NCBI GenBank assembly: GCA_963783235.1
Contig: CAWAMN010000002.1
Span: 372,001 to 436,000 of the forward strand
Source: Thiohalomonas sp963783235
Lineage (GTDB): Bacteria; Pseudomonadota; Gammaproteobacteria; Thiohalomonadales; Thiohalomonadaceae
Direction: 5' to 3'
DNA: 64,000 bases
Shown here piece after piece: positions 51,854-61,271 of this stretch (position 1 is its first letter; each line of letters begins with the position of its first letter). The notes beneath the pieces were generated by a model. The model was not told where the DNA came from and searched no databases. It saw only the letters and a program-made list of their open reading frames with translations. Both the position numbers and the translations under genes were made by a program.

Positions 51854-54646
51854 ATGGCTTGGAGTTTTCCGCGCCTGACTCGGCGCGCGTTCCTGAAGGC
51901 CTCTGGCTGCGGGGGCGCCGGGTTGAGCCTGTTGCGGCCGTCCGTCTTGTTCGGCGGTACGACTGCGACGGCTGAACCCGACGGTGCCGAGGCCTTCGGC
52001 CACACCATTTGCAATTTCTGTTCTTCGCTCTGCAACATCCGTTACACGACCCGGACACAAGGGGGCGTCAAACGGGTCGTCAAGCTGGCGGGCAATCCCG
52101 ATTCCACCCTCAATCGCGGCAAGCTGTGCGCCCGCGGTCAGGCGGGCCTGCGCCAGACCTACGATACCGATCGGATCAAGACGCCGCTCATCCGCGTCGA
52201 GGGAAGCAAGCGCGGCGAGTGGGCCTTTCGAAGCGCCACCTGGGAGGAGGCCTGGGAGTACATTGCGCGCCGCCAAAAGGAGGCGAACGTGCAACCCTGG
52301 GAGTGGACCATGGTTGGCGGATGGACCTCCTGCGTTTTTTACATGAATTGGGCGGTGCCGTTCGCCATGGCGAACGAGATCCCCAACATCATCGCCTCGC
52401 CCATGCAGCACTGCGTCACCACGGGCCACCTGGGCACCGATGCAGTCACCGGCAACTTCAACATCCATGACGAGGTGTTGCCGGACTACGATAACGCCAA
52501 ATACATCCTGCTGGTGGTCAACAACTCCTCCATCGGCGCGGTTTCCACCTGCCGGATGGTGCGCTTCGCCCAAGGGCGAAAGAATGGCGCCAAGGTGGTG
52601 GCACTCGACCCGCGGCGTTCGGAGACAGCGGCCAAGGCGGACGAGTGGGTTCAGATCCGCCCCGGCACCGATCTCGATTTCTGCCTCGCGATGCTGCGGG
52701 TGATGATGGACGACGGCCACTACGACGCCACCTTCCTCAAGCGTCACAGCAATATGCCCTTCCTGGTCTACCGCGACGACAATGGCGAATGGCAAATGGC
52801 CTATGACGCCGAAGGGCGGCCCCGTGTCGTTCAGGAAGGGACGCGCACGGTACGCACCCTGCCCGCCTTCACGAACCGCAATACCGAGGACGTTGACGGC
52901 GAAAGCTTCTACCCGGCGCTCACCGTCCCTGAAGGTTTCGAAATCGACGGCCGTTCGGTGGCGACCGTCTTCCAGGCGCAACTCGAAGACCTGGCCGAGT
53001 ACACACCGGAGTGGGCGGAGCGCACCACCGGCATTGGCGCCGATACCATCCGGCGGATTGCCCGCGAGTTCGGTACCACGCGCCCTGCGATCATCGATCC
53101 CGGCTGGCACGGTGCCCGCTACGGCAACATCATGATGCTGCGCCGGGTACAGGCGATGATTCAGGCGCTGAACGGCGGCATCGATCGCGAAGGCGGCTGG
53201 ATGATGAGTGGTGAGTTCCACCACAAAGCCGAACACATGTTCAAAACCAAGGCCGCGGGCCACGATCCCGAGGCACCGATGGCGCAGTTGGCCGGTATGC
53301 CGTTCGCCGAATTCGTGGTCGGTGCTTTCTCCAACGGCAAGAACTTCTCACACGGATATCCGGGCTGGGCCTGGGCCTATAGCGCCCAGGAGCGAGCCGC
53401 CGGCCGCCACTATGTGGCGCTTCCGGTAATGGCGGATTTCGGCCTGAAGGAATCGGTGGAGGGCAAGGTCACTCACAATGGCAAGCCCTATCGCACCCGC
53501 GCCGTGCTCATCAATGCCGCCAACCCGGTTCGCCACTATTACCCGGACACCTACTGGAAGGAGATCTTCGCCCACGAGTCGATGGAGCTGGTGGTGGCCG
53601 TGGACGTCCTGCCGTCGGACACCACCCCCTATGCGGATGTCATCCTGCCGAACACCACCTACCTGGAACGGGACGAGCCGAACCTTTACGGCAACGGGGT
53701 GAACCACGATCTGGCATTGACCACCCGTTACAGCGCCATCGACCCGCTCTACGACACCGACGAGATACCGGACATCCTCAAACAGATGACCCGCATCATC
53801 AGCGGCAACGAGGACGGGCTGCTCAAGTGGGTGGAGGGGCTGACCGGACTGCCCGCCGATGCGGTAAAAAAGGCGTACGCGAAAAAGCAGGAGCAAGGTG
53901 CGTATGGCCCGTTTTCCGCCGCGTGCCGGGAGGTCTCCTTCAACACCACCGCCGCACGTATCGGCACAACGCCCGAGGCCATCGACCATGCCCTGCGGGA
54001 GAAGGGGATCTACCTGGAGGAGGACAAGCACGAGATCCTCGCGCACGCTGCCATGCCGCGCAAGCTGCCGGTACCGACCAAAAGCGGACGCCTGGAGTTC
54101 TTCAGTTCACTGTTCGAGGGACTGCGGGCAGGCGGACACAGCGCACCGAACTTCAGCGTGCTGGCCACCCATATCCCCGCCGTCTGCCGGTCCGACGCCG
54201 ATATGGCCGCTCCCCTGGAGGAGGATGAGTTCTACTTCACCTATGGCAAGGTGCCGACCGTCTCCTACGCCTCCACCAACAGCAACAATCCGGTGCTGGC
54301 GGCCATCAATCAATTCAAGAGCGATATCTATCACGGCATCTGGATCCATCCGGATCGGGCAAAACCCCTGGGGATCGCCAATGGCGATCGGATACGCCTG
54401 ACCAACAGCAGTTCGGGGCAGAACACCGAAGGCAATGCCTTCATCACCCGCATGGTGCACCGGGATGTGCTCTTCATCTATTCGGCCTTTGGCGTGGAGA
54501 ACGCTGAGCTGACCCGCACGGTGAATACCGGTACGGCGACCAACAAATTGGTCCCCTACCAGGTGGAACCGGTGGTGGGCGGCTTCCGCTCCCAGGAGTT
54601 TACGATACGAATCGCCAAGGCCGACGATAGAGGAGATGCGGCATGA
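51854..54646 (+). CDS. Molybdopterin oxidoreductase catalytic subunit (Psr/Phs/Ttr-like)
   Basis: 930 aa, DMSO-reductase superfamily. Tat signal TRRAFLKASG (Arg10-Arg11), so exported folded. [4Fe-4S] ligands Cys53, 56, 60 and 92. Likely Mo-ligand Cys187 in SPMQHCVTTGHLG, as in polysulfide, thiosulfate and arsenate reductases. C-terminal molybdopterin-guanine-dinucleotide domain (HPDRAKPLGIANGDRIRL). Substrate could be polysulfide, thiosulfate, tetrathionate or an arsenic oxyanion; the sequence does not decide. First gene of five. Confidence 0.88.
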   Translation: MAWSFPRLTRRAFLKASGCGGAGLSLLRPSVLFGGTTATAEPDGAEAFGHTICNFCSSLCNIRYTTRTQGGVKRVVKLAGNPDSTLNRGKLCARGQAGLRQTYDTDRIKTPLIRVEGSKRGEWAFRSATWEEAWEYIARRQKEANVQPWEWTMVGGWTSCVFYMNWAVPFAMANEIPNIIASPMQHCVTTGHLGTDAVTGNFNIHDEVLPDYDNAKYILLVVNNSSIGAVSTCRMVRFAQGRKNGAKVVALDPRRSETAAKADEWVQIRPGTDLDFCLAMLRVMMDDGHYDATFLKRHSNMPFLVYRDDNGEWQMAYDAEGRPRVVQEGTRTVRTLPAFTNRNTEDVDGESFYPALTVPEGFEIDGRSVATVFQAQLEDLAEYTPEWAERTTGIGADTIRRIAREFGTTRPAIIDPGWHGARYGNIMMLRRVQAMIQALNGGIDREGGWMMSGEFHHKAEHMFKTKAAGHDPEAPMAQLAGMPFAEFVVGAFSNGKNFSHGYPGWAWAYSAQERAAGRHYVALPVMADFGLKESVEGKVTHNGKPYRTRAVLINAANPVRHYYPDTYWKEIFAHESMELVVAVDVLPSDTTPYADVILPNTTYLERDEPNLYGNGVNHDLALTTRYSAIDPLYDTDEIPDILKQMTRIISGNEDGLLKWVEGLTGLPADAVKKAYAKKQEQGAYGPFSAACREVSFNTTAARIGTTPEAIDHALREKGIYLEEDKHEILAHAAMPRKLPVPTKSGRLEFFSSLFEGLRAGGHSAPNFSVLATHIPAVCRSDADMAAPLEEDEFYFTYGKVPTVSYASTNSNNPVLAAINQFKSDIYHGIWIHPDRAKPLGIANGDRIRLTNSSSGQNTEGNAFITRMVHRDVLFIYSAFGVENAELTRTVNTGTATNKLVPYQVEPVVGGFRSQEFTIRIAKADDRGDAA

Positions 54647-55257
54647 CCCGATATGCAATGGTCATCGACCTGAATACCTGCGTCGGCTGCAATGCCTGCA
54701 TGGCGGCCTGCGCGATGGAGAACCAGACCCCGGTGTGGAAGAACGACTGGCGCACCTATGTCCACGATAAGGAGATCGGCACCGGCGAGGATGTGCATCG
54801 CCGTTTCTTCCCACGCTTGTGCAACCACTGCGACAACCCGCCCTGTATGAGTGTCTGTCCCACCGGGGCGACCTACAAGCTCGACAACGGCATCGTACTG
54901 GTGGACGAGGACCTCTGCATGGGTTGCCGCGCCTGCGCCATGGCCTGTCCCTACGACGCCCGGCACGAAGTCACCTACGACGACATCAAGAAGGGCAAGG
55001 AGTTCTACGGCGAGGACTACCGTCGAAGCCGACCGAGCATGGACAAGTGCACCTTCTGTCATCATCGACTGGCGGAAGGACTGCAACCGGCGTGCGTGGA
55101 GACCTGTGTCGGATCGGCACGGCAGTTCGGGGACCTGGATGATCCAAGCGATCCGGTGGCGCAACTGGTGGCGAGCGGTATCGCCCGCCCGTTGATGCCG
55201 CACCTTGGTACCGGGCCCAACGTCTACTACATCGACGATCTGAAAAGGAGAGGATGA
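54643..55257 (+). CDS. Four-cluster ferredoxin-type subunit of the molybdoenzyme
   Basis: 204 aa, overlapping the catalytic gene by 4 bp. Four cysteine clusters: TCVGCNACMAACAMEN, CNHCDNPPCMSVCPTGA, LCMGCRACAMACPYDAR and CTFCHHRLAEGLQPACVETC. PsrB/TtrB/DmsB type; passes electrons between the membrane subunit and the Mo site. No own signal, so probably exported with the catalytic subunit. Confidence 0.93.
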   Translation: MTRYAMVIDLNTCVGCNACMAACAMENQTPVWKNDWRTYVHDKEIGTGEDVHRRFFPRLCNHCDNPPCMSVCPTGATYKLDNGIVLVDEDLCMGCRACAMACPYDARHEVTYDDIKKGKEFYGEDYRRSRPSMDKCTFCHHRLAEGLQPACVETCVGSARQFGDLDDPSDPVAQLVASGIARPLMPHLGTGPNVYYIDDLKRRG

Positions 55258-56216
55258 TGGACGTAACCATGAGCTTTTCTACCCAGGAGATCTGGACCTG
55301 GTGGATCGCCGTCTACCTCTTCTTCGGCGGTCTCGGGGCAGCCACCCTGGTGGTGACCTTCCTCACCGATATGTACCTCAAGCCGCATCGGGGATTGGTA
55401 ATTCTGGGGGCGCTGTCGGGGGTGGTCATGCTCGGCATCGGATCGGCGATGCTGTTTACCCACCTGCTCGATCACCTCGCGGTTATCCACGTACTCAATC
55501 CGCTGGTGCTGTTCAGAAAACCGGATGCCTGGATCGCCTGGGGCACCCAGTTCATTCTCTGGATGATGGTCTGGGGCGTTCTCTACGCCCTCCCCCATAT
55601 GCGTGAATGCCAGCCGATCAACCGGGTGCCGCTATTGCGCAGCATCCTGCACTGGGGCTGGGTGATAGCGATCTCGGAGCGTTGTGGACGTCACTGCAAG
55701 GTGCTCGGTTGGCTCGCCACCATCAACGGCATCGGCACCGTGGTCTACACGGGCCTGCTGCTGCAGTCGTTCCCGGCCGTGGCCCTGTGGCACAACCCCG
55801 GCGTTCCGCTGCTGTTCACGGTATCGGCGTTCTCCACCGCGATGGCGTACCTGCTGCTGGTAATGCACCTGGTGATGAGGCGAGAGGAGGACCACGGACT
55901 GCGTCTGCTGTACGAGCGCCTTGACCTTATCCTCATTGCCACCGAGTTGGTCATCCTGTTCTCGTTCTTCCAGTACATGCGCGCCGGCTCCGAGTCTGCA
56001 TTGCGTTCGGCAGAGATCCTGTGGAACGACATGGGCTGGCTGATCGGGTTTATCGGCTTTGGCCTGCTGGTGCCTTTCTTCCTGGAACTGCGCGGGGTGG
56101 TCAAGGGGTGGACCAGTCATCTGCCGATCGTCACCGCGTCGGTACTGGTCCTGATGGGCGGCTATTTGCTGCGTCACTATTTCTTGTATGCGGGGGTTTA
56201 TGCCTATCCCTGGTAA
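55254..56216 (+). CDS. NrfD/PsrC-type membrane anchor subunit
   Basis: 320 aa with eight to nine membrane helices (e.g. IWTWWIAVYLFFGGLGAATL, GWVIAISERCGRHCKVLGWL). NrfD family; binds quinone and links it to the ferredoxin subunit. Overlaps the preceding gene by 4 bp. Confidence 0.9.
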   Translation: MMDVTMSFSTQEIWTWWIAVYLFFGGLGAATLVVTFLTDMYLKPHRGLVILGALSGVVMLGIGSAMLFTHLLDHLAVIHVLNPLVLFRKPDAWIAWGTQFILWMMVWGVLYALPHMRECQPINRVPLLRSILHWGWVIAISERCGRHCKVLGWLATINGIGTVVYTGLLLQSFPAVALWHNPGVPLLFTVSAFSTAMAYLLLVMHLVMRREEDHGLRLLYERLDLILIATELVILFSFFQYMRAGSESALRSAEILWNDMGWLIGFIGFGLLVPFFLELRGVVKGWTSHLPIVTASVLVLMGGYLLRHYFLYAGVYAYPW

Positions 56217-56730
56217 TCAAAACGGTGCGGAGCGGCTGCAGGTCCTGGCGGGCCTGCTCGCCGCGCCGGTGGCCGAAAGCCTGGATGTGTTGCGGGAACT
56301 CGCCGCAGCACACCCCTGGCTGCAGCCGGCAGTGAAGGAACTGGAGAGCGTCCCGGTCGATCAATGGCAGGGGGAACACACGCGCCTTTTCATCAACGGG
56401 TACCCCAAAACCCCGTGTCCGCCGTTCGCTTCGGCCTATCGGAATGGCGTGATGGGCGGAAGAGTACAAGGCGATCTGGCTGCACTCTACCAGGAGTTCG
56501 GGCTGGCCTGCGACGAGATGCCCGCCGACTATCTCGGAGTGATTCTGGAGTGTGCCGCCCGGTTTGAGGAGCAGCAGGACGGTTGCGTGCCGCGAGCGCG
56601 ATTGTGGAATGACTACCTCCATGACTGGCTACCCCGCTTCGCAACCGACCTGGAGCAGCACGCAAACCTTGAGCTCTACCGTACCTTGGGTCGGGAACTG
56701 GCAGCACTGAGTCGGGAGAACAGGGTTTGA
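56200..56730 (+). CDS. TorD/DmsD-family molybdoenzyme chaperone
   Basis: 176 aa. Helical; ERLQVLAGLLAAPVAESLDVL, EHTRLFINGYPKTPCPPFASAYRNG (the family E-x-x-R/LF..P.PP..S..) and WNDYLHDWLPRFATDL. Binds the Tat signal of the catalytic subunit until the cofactor is in. Overlaps the NrfD-like gene; the start may be 12 bp earlier. Confidence 0.87.
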   Translation: MPIPGNQNGAERLQVLAGLLAAPVAESLDVLRELAAAHPWLQPAVKELESVPVDQWQGEHTRLFINGYPKTPCPPFASAYRNGVMGGRVQGDLAALYQEFGLACDEMPADYLGVILECAARFEEQQDGCVPRARLWNDYLHDWLPRFATDLEQHANLELYRTLGRELAALSRENRV

Positions 56731-57272
56731 GCGGCTGGATCACCAGACCCCACGGTCTCGAGTCGGACGAAGCGCTGGCCGAGGCCGTGGCGGCCTATCA
56801 CCGCGAGTTGTACGCGACACGCTTCAAGGAGGATCCGGCAGTCAATCACCGCCTGCCGGTGCATGTTCGTAACGTGCAACATTCCAAACCTTGGCGGATC
56901 GCACTGCTGCTTACGCCCTGGATGCTGGCGCGGTTGTGGACGGCCGACACGACGCCCCCCGTCGCCATTCCCGATGGCTGGTCGGCGGAGGACCGGAGAG
57001 AATCCGACTACACCGTGCTGGGCCCTGCGGTCGCACTCGAACAGCTTGGCGGCCAGCGGGCGCACCTCAACTATGCGCCGCCGCTTGGCCACTATCTGTT
57101 GCAGCCGCTAGTTCTCTCGATGGAAGGTTACAGCGATGCTGATGCTGTATTCGCCGCCCGCGAAGAGGTGCTGCGGACCCGGCAGGCTCGAAGGGAGCAA
57201 CTTGAGCGGGAAAGCGGGTTTTCGCGCCGAGCGTTTATCTGCGGGCTGGGACGCCGCGACCGACAAAGCTGA
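56727..57272 (+). CDS. HybE-like chaperone
   Basis: 181 aa. RIALLLTPWMLARLW and GHYLLQPLVLSMEGYSDADAVFAAREEVL match the [NiFe]-hydrogenase assembly chaperone HybE (E. coli: ITPWMLSAVIFP). The C-terminus has SRRAFICG, matching the RRALLFG end of HybE and resembling a twin-arginine motif. No hydrogenase gene lies nearby; its place as fifth gene (4-bp overlap) suggests it serves this molybdoenzyme. Confidence 0.72.
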   Translation: MSGWITRPHGLESDEALAEAVAAYHRELYATRFKEDPAVNHRLPVHVRNVQHSKPWRIALLLTPWMLARLWTADTTPPVAIPDGWSAEDRRESDYTVLGPAVALEQLGGQRAHLNYAPPLGHYLLQPLVLSMEGYSDADAVFAAREEVLRTRQARREQLERESGFSRRAFICGLGRRDRQS

Positions 57273-57301
57273 AGGACCCGGAAGCGGTTCTTTTCATCAG
57301 G

Positions 57302-59047
57302 CTATCCGACCTCCTGCGCGGCGGTTCCTTCGGACGTCACAATGCAGACCGGCGCGTACTCCCGCTCCCGGATCTTTTCGATACGATCATTGACCATTTC
57401 CGACGAGTGGCCGAGGCTCCGAAGCACATGGCCGGCCAGCTGCAGGCTGGCTTCCAGGGTCTCGGGCACGACGGCGTCGGCACCGACGGCGCGCAATTCA
57501 TCCGAATGCTCGTTGTCCCAGGCCCGTACCAGTATCCGCAGATCCGGCCACAGGCGGCGGGCGGCCTGGACGGTGCGCGCCGCCGCAGCGGCGTTGTCCA
57601 TGGTCACCAGCATGACGGCGGCGCGGTCCGCGCCCGCCCGGCGCAGCACTTCAGGACGGGCGGCATCCCCGTAGTAGACCGGTTCCGCGGCACCCCGACA
57701 ACGGCGAACGCGCCCCGAATCCAGGTCCAGGGCAACATACGGGATCGTTTCGGTGCGCAGTACCGCGGCAATCGTCTGGCCAATCCGGCCGTAACCGGCC
57801 AGGATCACATGTTCTTTCAGATCGCCCACTTCGCCCTCATGCGCTTCCATTTGGCCGTCCATCGGTTGCAGCGCCCTTCCGACTCGACCGGCGACCGCAG
57901 CGAGCAGCGGCGTCAGGGCCATGGAGATACCGGCAACGATCACCATAAACTGGCCGGTTCGTTCCGGCATGAGCTGGTAGGCGAGCGTCGCCTGCCCGAT
58001 GACCACGAATGCGAATTCACCCGCCTGTGCCACAAACAGCCCCGTGCGGGCCGCGTCGTGTTTGGGCAGACCGAAGGCAATGCCCAGCAGGAAAGCCACC
58101 GCGCTCTTGAGCATTATGAGTCCGAGTACGGCCAGTGCCACCCAAAGCGCCTGGTCGGCGACCAGCAGAAAATCGAGACTCATGCCGACACCCATGAAGA
58201 AGAGACCCAGCAACAGCCCCTTGAACGGCTCGATCTCGCTCTCCACCTGATGCCGGAACTCGGTCTCGGCCAGAAGCAGTCCGGCCAGAAACGCGCCGAG
58301 GGCCATCGAGAGCCCCGCGTAACCGGTCGCCAGCGATGTCGCCAAAATGGCGAGCAGCGTCATGGCGGTGAAGACATCGACGCTGCGGGTCTGGGCCACG
58401 GTCCGAAAGAGATAGCGCAGGACGTAGCGCCCAATCACCACGATGGCGGCAACGGCAATCACGGCCCGAAGCAGCGCCACCGCCACCTCGCCCCAGACAT
58501 TACCCCCGTCGGCCCCAAAAGCGGCCACAAGGATGAGGATGGGCACTACCGCCAGGTCCTGGAACAGCAGCACCGCGAAACTGGCACGACCATGGGCGGC
58601 ACTGATCTCGCCCCGCTCGTTCAGGAGTTGCATCACCATAGCGGTGGACGACAACGCCAGGCAAAGCCCGATGATGATGGAAGCCTCGACGGTGTTGCCC
58701 CAGGCGAAGGCCACCGCGCCAATCAAAGCGGCGGTGACCAATACCTGTGCCGCACCCAGGCCGAAAATCAGCCGGCTGAAGGCCTTGAGGCGTTCGAACG
58801 ACAACTCCAGCCCGATCATGAACAGCAGGAAAATGACCCCGAGTTCGGCGAAGTGCCGCACACCCTCGACGTCGGCCACTACCGCTAAGCCGTGCGGACC
58901 GATGGCCGCGCCCACCGCCAGGTAGCCGAGGATCGGACTGACCTTCACGGCACGAAACAGCGGTACGATGACAACGACGGTCAGGAGAAAAGCGACCGTT
59001 TCCTGCAGGTAGGGGATAACAAGTTGGGAATCGCCGGCTTCAGTCAT
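57302..59047 (-). CDS. Monovalent cation:proton antiporter-2 (KefB/YbaL type)
   Basis: 581 aa. Twelve or so membrane helices with SPILGYLAVGAAIGPHGLAVV, LELSFERLKAFSRLIFGLGA, LLFQDLAVVPILIL; then a RCK/TrkA-N domain (HVILAGYGRIGQTIAAVLRTE, about 415-535) with GxGxxG. Potassium or sodium efflux in exchange for protons, gated by nucleotide. Convergent with the molybdoenzyme operon. Confidence 0.92.
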   Translation of the reverse strand: MTEAGDSQLVIPYLQETVAFLLTVVVIVPLFRAVKVSPILGYLAVGAAIGPHGLAVVADVEGVRHFAELGVIFLLFMIGLELSFERLKAFSRLIFGLGAAQVLVTAALIGAVAFAWGNTVEASIIIGLCLALSSTAMVMQLLNERGEISAAHGRASFAVLLFQDLAVVPILILVAAFGADGGNVWGEVAVALLRAVIAVAAIVVIGRYVLRYLFRTVAQTRSVDVFTAMTLLAILATSLATGYAGLSMALGAFLAGLLLAETEFRHQVESEIEPFKGLLLGLFFMGVGMSLDFLLVADQALWVALAVLGLIMLKSAVAFLLGIAFGLPKHDAARTGLFVAQAGEFAFVVIGQATLAYQLMPERTGQFMVIVAGISMALTPLLAAVAGRVGRALQPMDGQMEAHEGEVGDLKEHVILAGYGRIGQTIAAVLRTETIPYVALDLDSGRVRRCRGAAEPVYYGDAARPEVLRRAGADRAAVMLVTMDNAAAAARTVQAARRLWPDLRILVRAWDNEHSDELRAVGADAVVPETLEASLQLAGHVLRSLGHSSEMVNDRIEKIREREYAPVCIVTSEGTAAQEVG

Positions 59048-59095
59048 GGGTATTGTATTTATTCGTCTAATTCGACGCCCTGGATTGGGCGTTTT

Positions 59096-60766
59096 CTATT
59101 TCTTTTCGGGAGGTCCCGGTAGCGTGTCGCAGGCGGCCGGTTCAGCCCCCATCAGCCGGTCTGCGGCTTCCCGTGCCGCGTCGGCATAAGGAACCAGGAC
59201 CATATCAGCACCGCAGCCGCGAAGCACCTCCGCTTCCCGGTCGTTTTCGGCCGAAAGGGCAATCTTCCCCTGGTAGCCCTGCTGGGCCAGCGTCTGCAAC
59301 AGTGCGCGACTGATCTCGCGCTGGCGTATTGTACTAACAACCCATCGCACCCGCCCCAACGGCAGGGTGTTAATAAATTCGGGGTCCTCCGCATCGCCGT
59401 AACGGGCGGCATACCCTTCTCGGGAATGCCGCCGGACCAGTTCCGGATCAAAATCGACCGCCAGCAGGTGACAGGCCCTATCACGCAGAGCCTGCCCGAT
59501 GCCGGCCCCGAAGCGACCGAGACCAACCAGTACCACGTCGAATCGAGCCTCACCCTCCTCTCCCTTTTCCTCCCGGTGGGCGACACGCCGTTCGAACAGA
59601 CCGAGCCGGGGAGAGAGCCGGTCGTAGAGCGGGTGCGAATAGAGAATCATGTAAGTCGAAATGCTGATGGTGACCAGGCCGACGAGCGTGATCAGCCCGA
59701 CCGTATCCCGATCGATATGCCCGATCTCCAGTCCCAGCGCGGCGAGGATCAGGGAGAACTCACTAATCTGCGCCACCGTCAGGCCGGCCAGAAAACCGGT
59801 GCGCTTGCGATAGCCCATCGCCCCCATGATAGCCATCACAATGAGGGGGTTTCCGACCAGAACGAACAGCGACAGCACCCCGGCTGGCAGGAGGTTGGCG
59901 CCGAGCGCACCCAGGTCGAGCCCGGCCCCCAGATCCACGAAGAAGAACAGCAAAAGGAAGTCGCGCAGGCTGACCAGTCGCGCCCCGACCAGCTCACGAT
60001 AGGGTGTCGAGGCGATGGAGATCCCCGCCAGGAACGCCCCGACTTCCTTGCTGAATCCCAGCCCTTCGCCCACCGAGGCCCACAACACCGCCCAGGCGAT
60101 GGCAAACAGCACCAGCAGTTCCTGGGAACGCGCCAGCCGGTGCAAAAGGTCGCTGAGGACAAAGCGCATCAACACCCCAAGCACCGCCAGCATCAGTGCC
60201 CCTTTGGCCACAACCAGCAGCACCTCGCGGCCCAGGCTGCTGGTGTCGGCGGCGTGGCCCAGAGCGGTGAGGCCAATCATCACCAGCACCACGACAATGT
60301 CCTGGACGATCAGAAAACCGATGGCGATGCGCCCGTGAAGGGAATCCAGCTCGCGCTTATCGGAAAGCAGTTTGACGATGATGATAGTGCTGGAGAAGGT
60401 CAGTGCGACGGCGATGTAGAGCGCAGCGACGGGGGCAAACCCCAGGGCCAGCGCCAACAGATAACCCACCACCGAGGTAAAAAGTACCTGGCCCAGGCCC
60501 GTCGCCAGGGCCACTGTCCCCATGGTCCGAATGATGTGGAGGTCCAGCTTGAGACCGACCACGAATAGCAGTACGGCGATGCCCAGTCTGGCGAAAAGAT
60601 CCAACTGATCGGCCGCGGTGACCCACCCGACACCGGTCGGCCCCAGGAAGATGCCTACGGCGATAAAGGCGACGATGAGCGGCTGACGCAGCGTGAGCGC
60701 CAACGCGCCTCCGGCGGCCGCGACCGCCAGAACGACACCGATTTGATAGAAAACGTCCTCGAACAC
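59096..60766 (-). CDS. Monovalent cation:proton antiporter-2, second copy
   Basis: 556 aa. LRQPLIVAFIAVGIFLGPTG, LFVVGLKLDLHIIRTMG, GFLIVQDIVVVLVMIGL; C-terminal TrkA-N domain (DVVLVGLGRFGAGIGQALRDR). Not a recent duplicate of the neighbour: the membrane part is of a different CPA2 branch. Lies 48 bp upstream of the neighbour in the same direction. Confidence 0.9.
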   Translation of the reverse strand: MFEDVFYQIGVVLAVAAAGGALALTLRQPLIVAFIAVGIFLGPTGVGWVTAADQLDLFARLGIAVLLFVVGLKLDLHIIRTMGTVALATGLGQVLFTSVVGYLLALALGFAPVAALYIAVALTFSSTIIIVKLLSDKRELDSLHGRIAIGFLIVQDIVVVLVMIGLTALGHAADTSSLGREVLLVVAKGALMLAVLGVLMRFVLSDLLHRLARSQELLVLFAIAWAVLWASVGEGLGFSKEVGAFLAGISIASTPYRELVGARLVSLRDFLLLFFFVDLGAGLDLGALGANLLPAGVLSLFVLVGNPLIVMAIMGAMGYRKRTGFLAGLTVAQISEFSLILAALGLEIGHIDRDTVGLITLVGLVTISISTYMILYSHPLYDRLSPRLGLFERRVAHREEKGEEGEARFDVVLVGLGRFGAGIGQALRDRACHLLAVDFDPELVRRHSREGYAARYGDAEDPEFINTLPLGRVRWVVSTIRQREISRALLQTLAQQGYQGKIALSAENDREAEVLRGCGADMVLVPYADAAREAADRLMGAEPAACDTLPGPPEKK

Positions 60767-60848
60767 CCTTCCCCCGAATAGCTGTGGTTTTGGGAAGGAT
60801 AGGCGGTCAGCGCAGGAGAGCCGCCCCGGGCGAGCGCGGCTCCGGAAC

Positions 60849-60875
60849 GATATCGCGGCGAAGCGCCGCTCCTAC
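60849..60875. repeat. REP-like palindrome
   Basis: GATATCGCGGCGAAGCGCCGC then TCCTAC; same pattern as 48210, in the gap between the PII-like and antiporter genes. Confidence 0.75.
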
Positions 60876-60918
60876 CGGCCTTGGCGTCGGGGCGATTTCC
60901 CCGCCATGGCCAAGTCCT

Positions 60919-61269
60919 TTAAATCTCCTCTTCGACAATCGGCGTGAGTTTCTCCATCTGATGGGCCACGCCGACGGCATCCTCCACATCGATCTGAAAG
61001 GCAATGCCGGTGCCGGGTTTTTCGTCGAATTCGCCCACGGAGGCAATCTTTTCCAAAATCTTGCGCGACAGGTGCTCCTCGACCAGCAGCAGAACCATGT
61101 CGCGCTGGGTCTCCAGCGAGAGGCCGAAGAAGGTCTTGGCCTGTTTCATTCCCTCGCCCCGTGCCTGGTTGAGGACGGTGGCGCCGGTGGCGCCCGCCTC
61201 GCGCGCCGCCTGGAGCACCGGATCGGTCTTGTCATCCTCGATGAGGGCCACGATCAATTTGAAGTGCAC
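60919..61269 (-). CDS. PII-like (GlnB-fold) regulatory protein
   Basis: 116 aa. FKLIVALIEDDKTDPVLQAAREAGATGATVLNQARGEG is the PII-type beta-alpha start with T-loop replaced; GTGIAFQIDVEDAVGVAHQME closes the fold. The uridylylated Tyr of GlnB is absent. It follows two DUF1538 genes (2-bp gap) and probably senses a nucleotide to control them, a pairing known for DUF1538. Confidence 0.82.
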   Translation of the reverse strand: MHFKLIVALIEDDKTDPVLQAAREAGATGATVLNQARGEGMKQAKTFFGLSLETQRDMVLLLVEEHLSRKILEKIASVGEFDEKPGTGIAFQIDVEDAVGVAHQMEKLTPIVEEEI

Positions 61270-61271
61270 GG

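Noticed and set aside
51854..54646. Naming the molybdoenzyme ArxA, TtrA or PsrA
   Set aside because: The visible motifs (Cys ligand, 4Fe-4S pattern) are shared by these groups; only a phylogeny could separate them.
57407..58888. 493-codon plus-strand ORF opposite the KefB-like antiporter (and similar long ones at 59426, 51848, 3354, 33672)
   Set aside because: His/Gln/Gly-rich low-complexity translations, antisense to well-supported genes.
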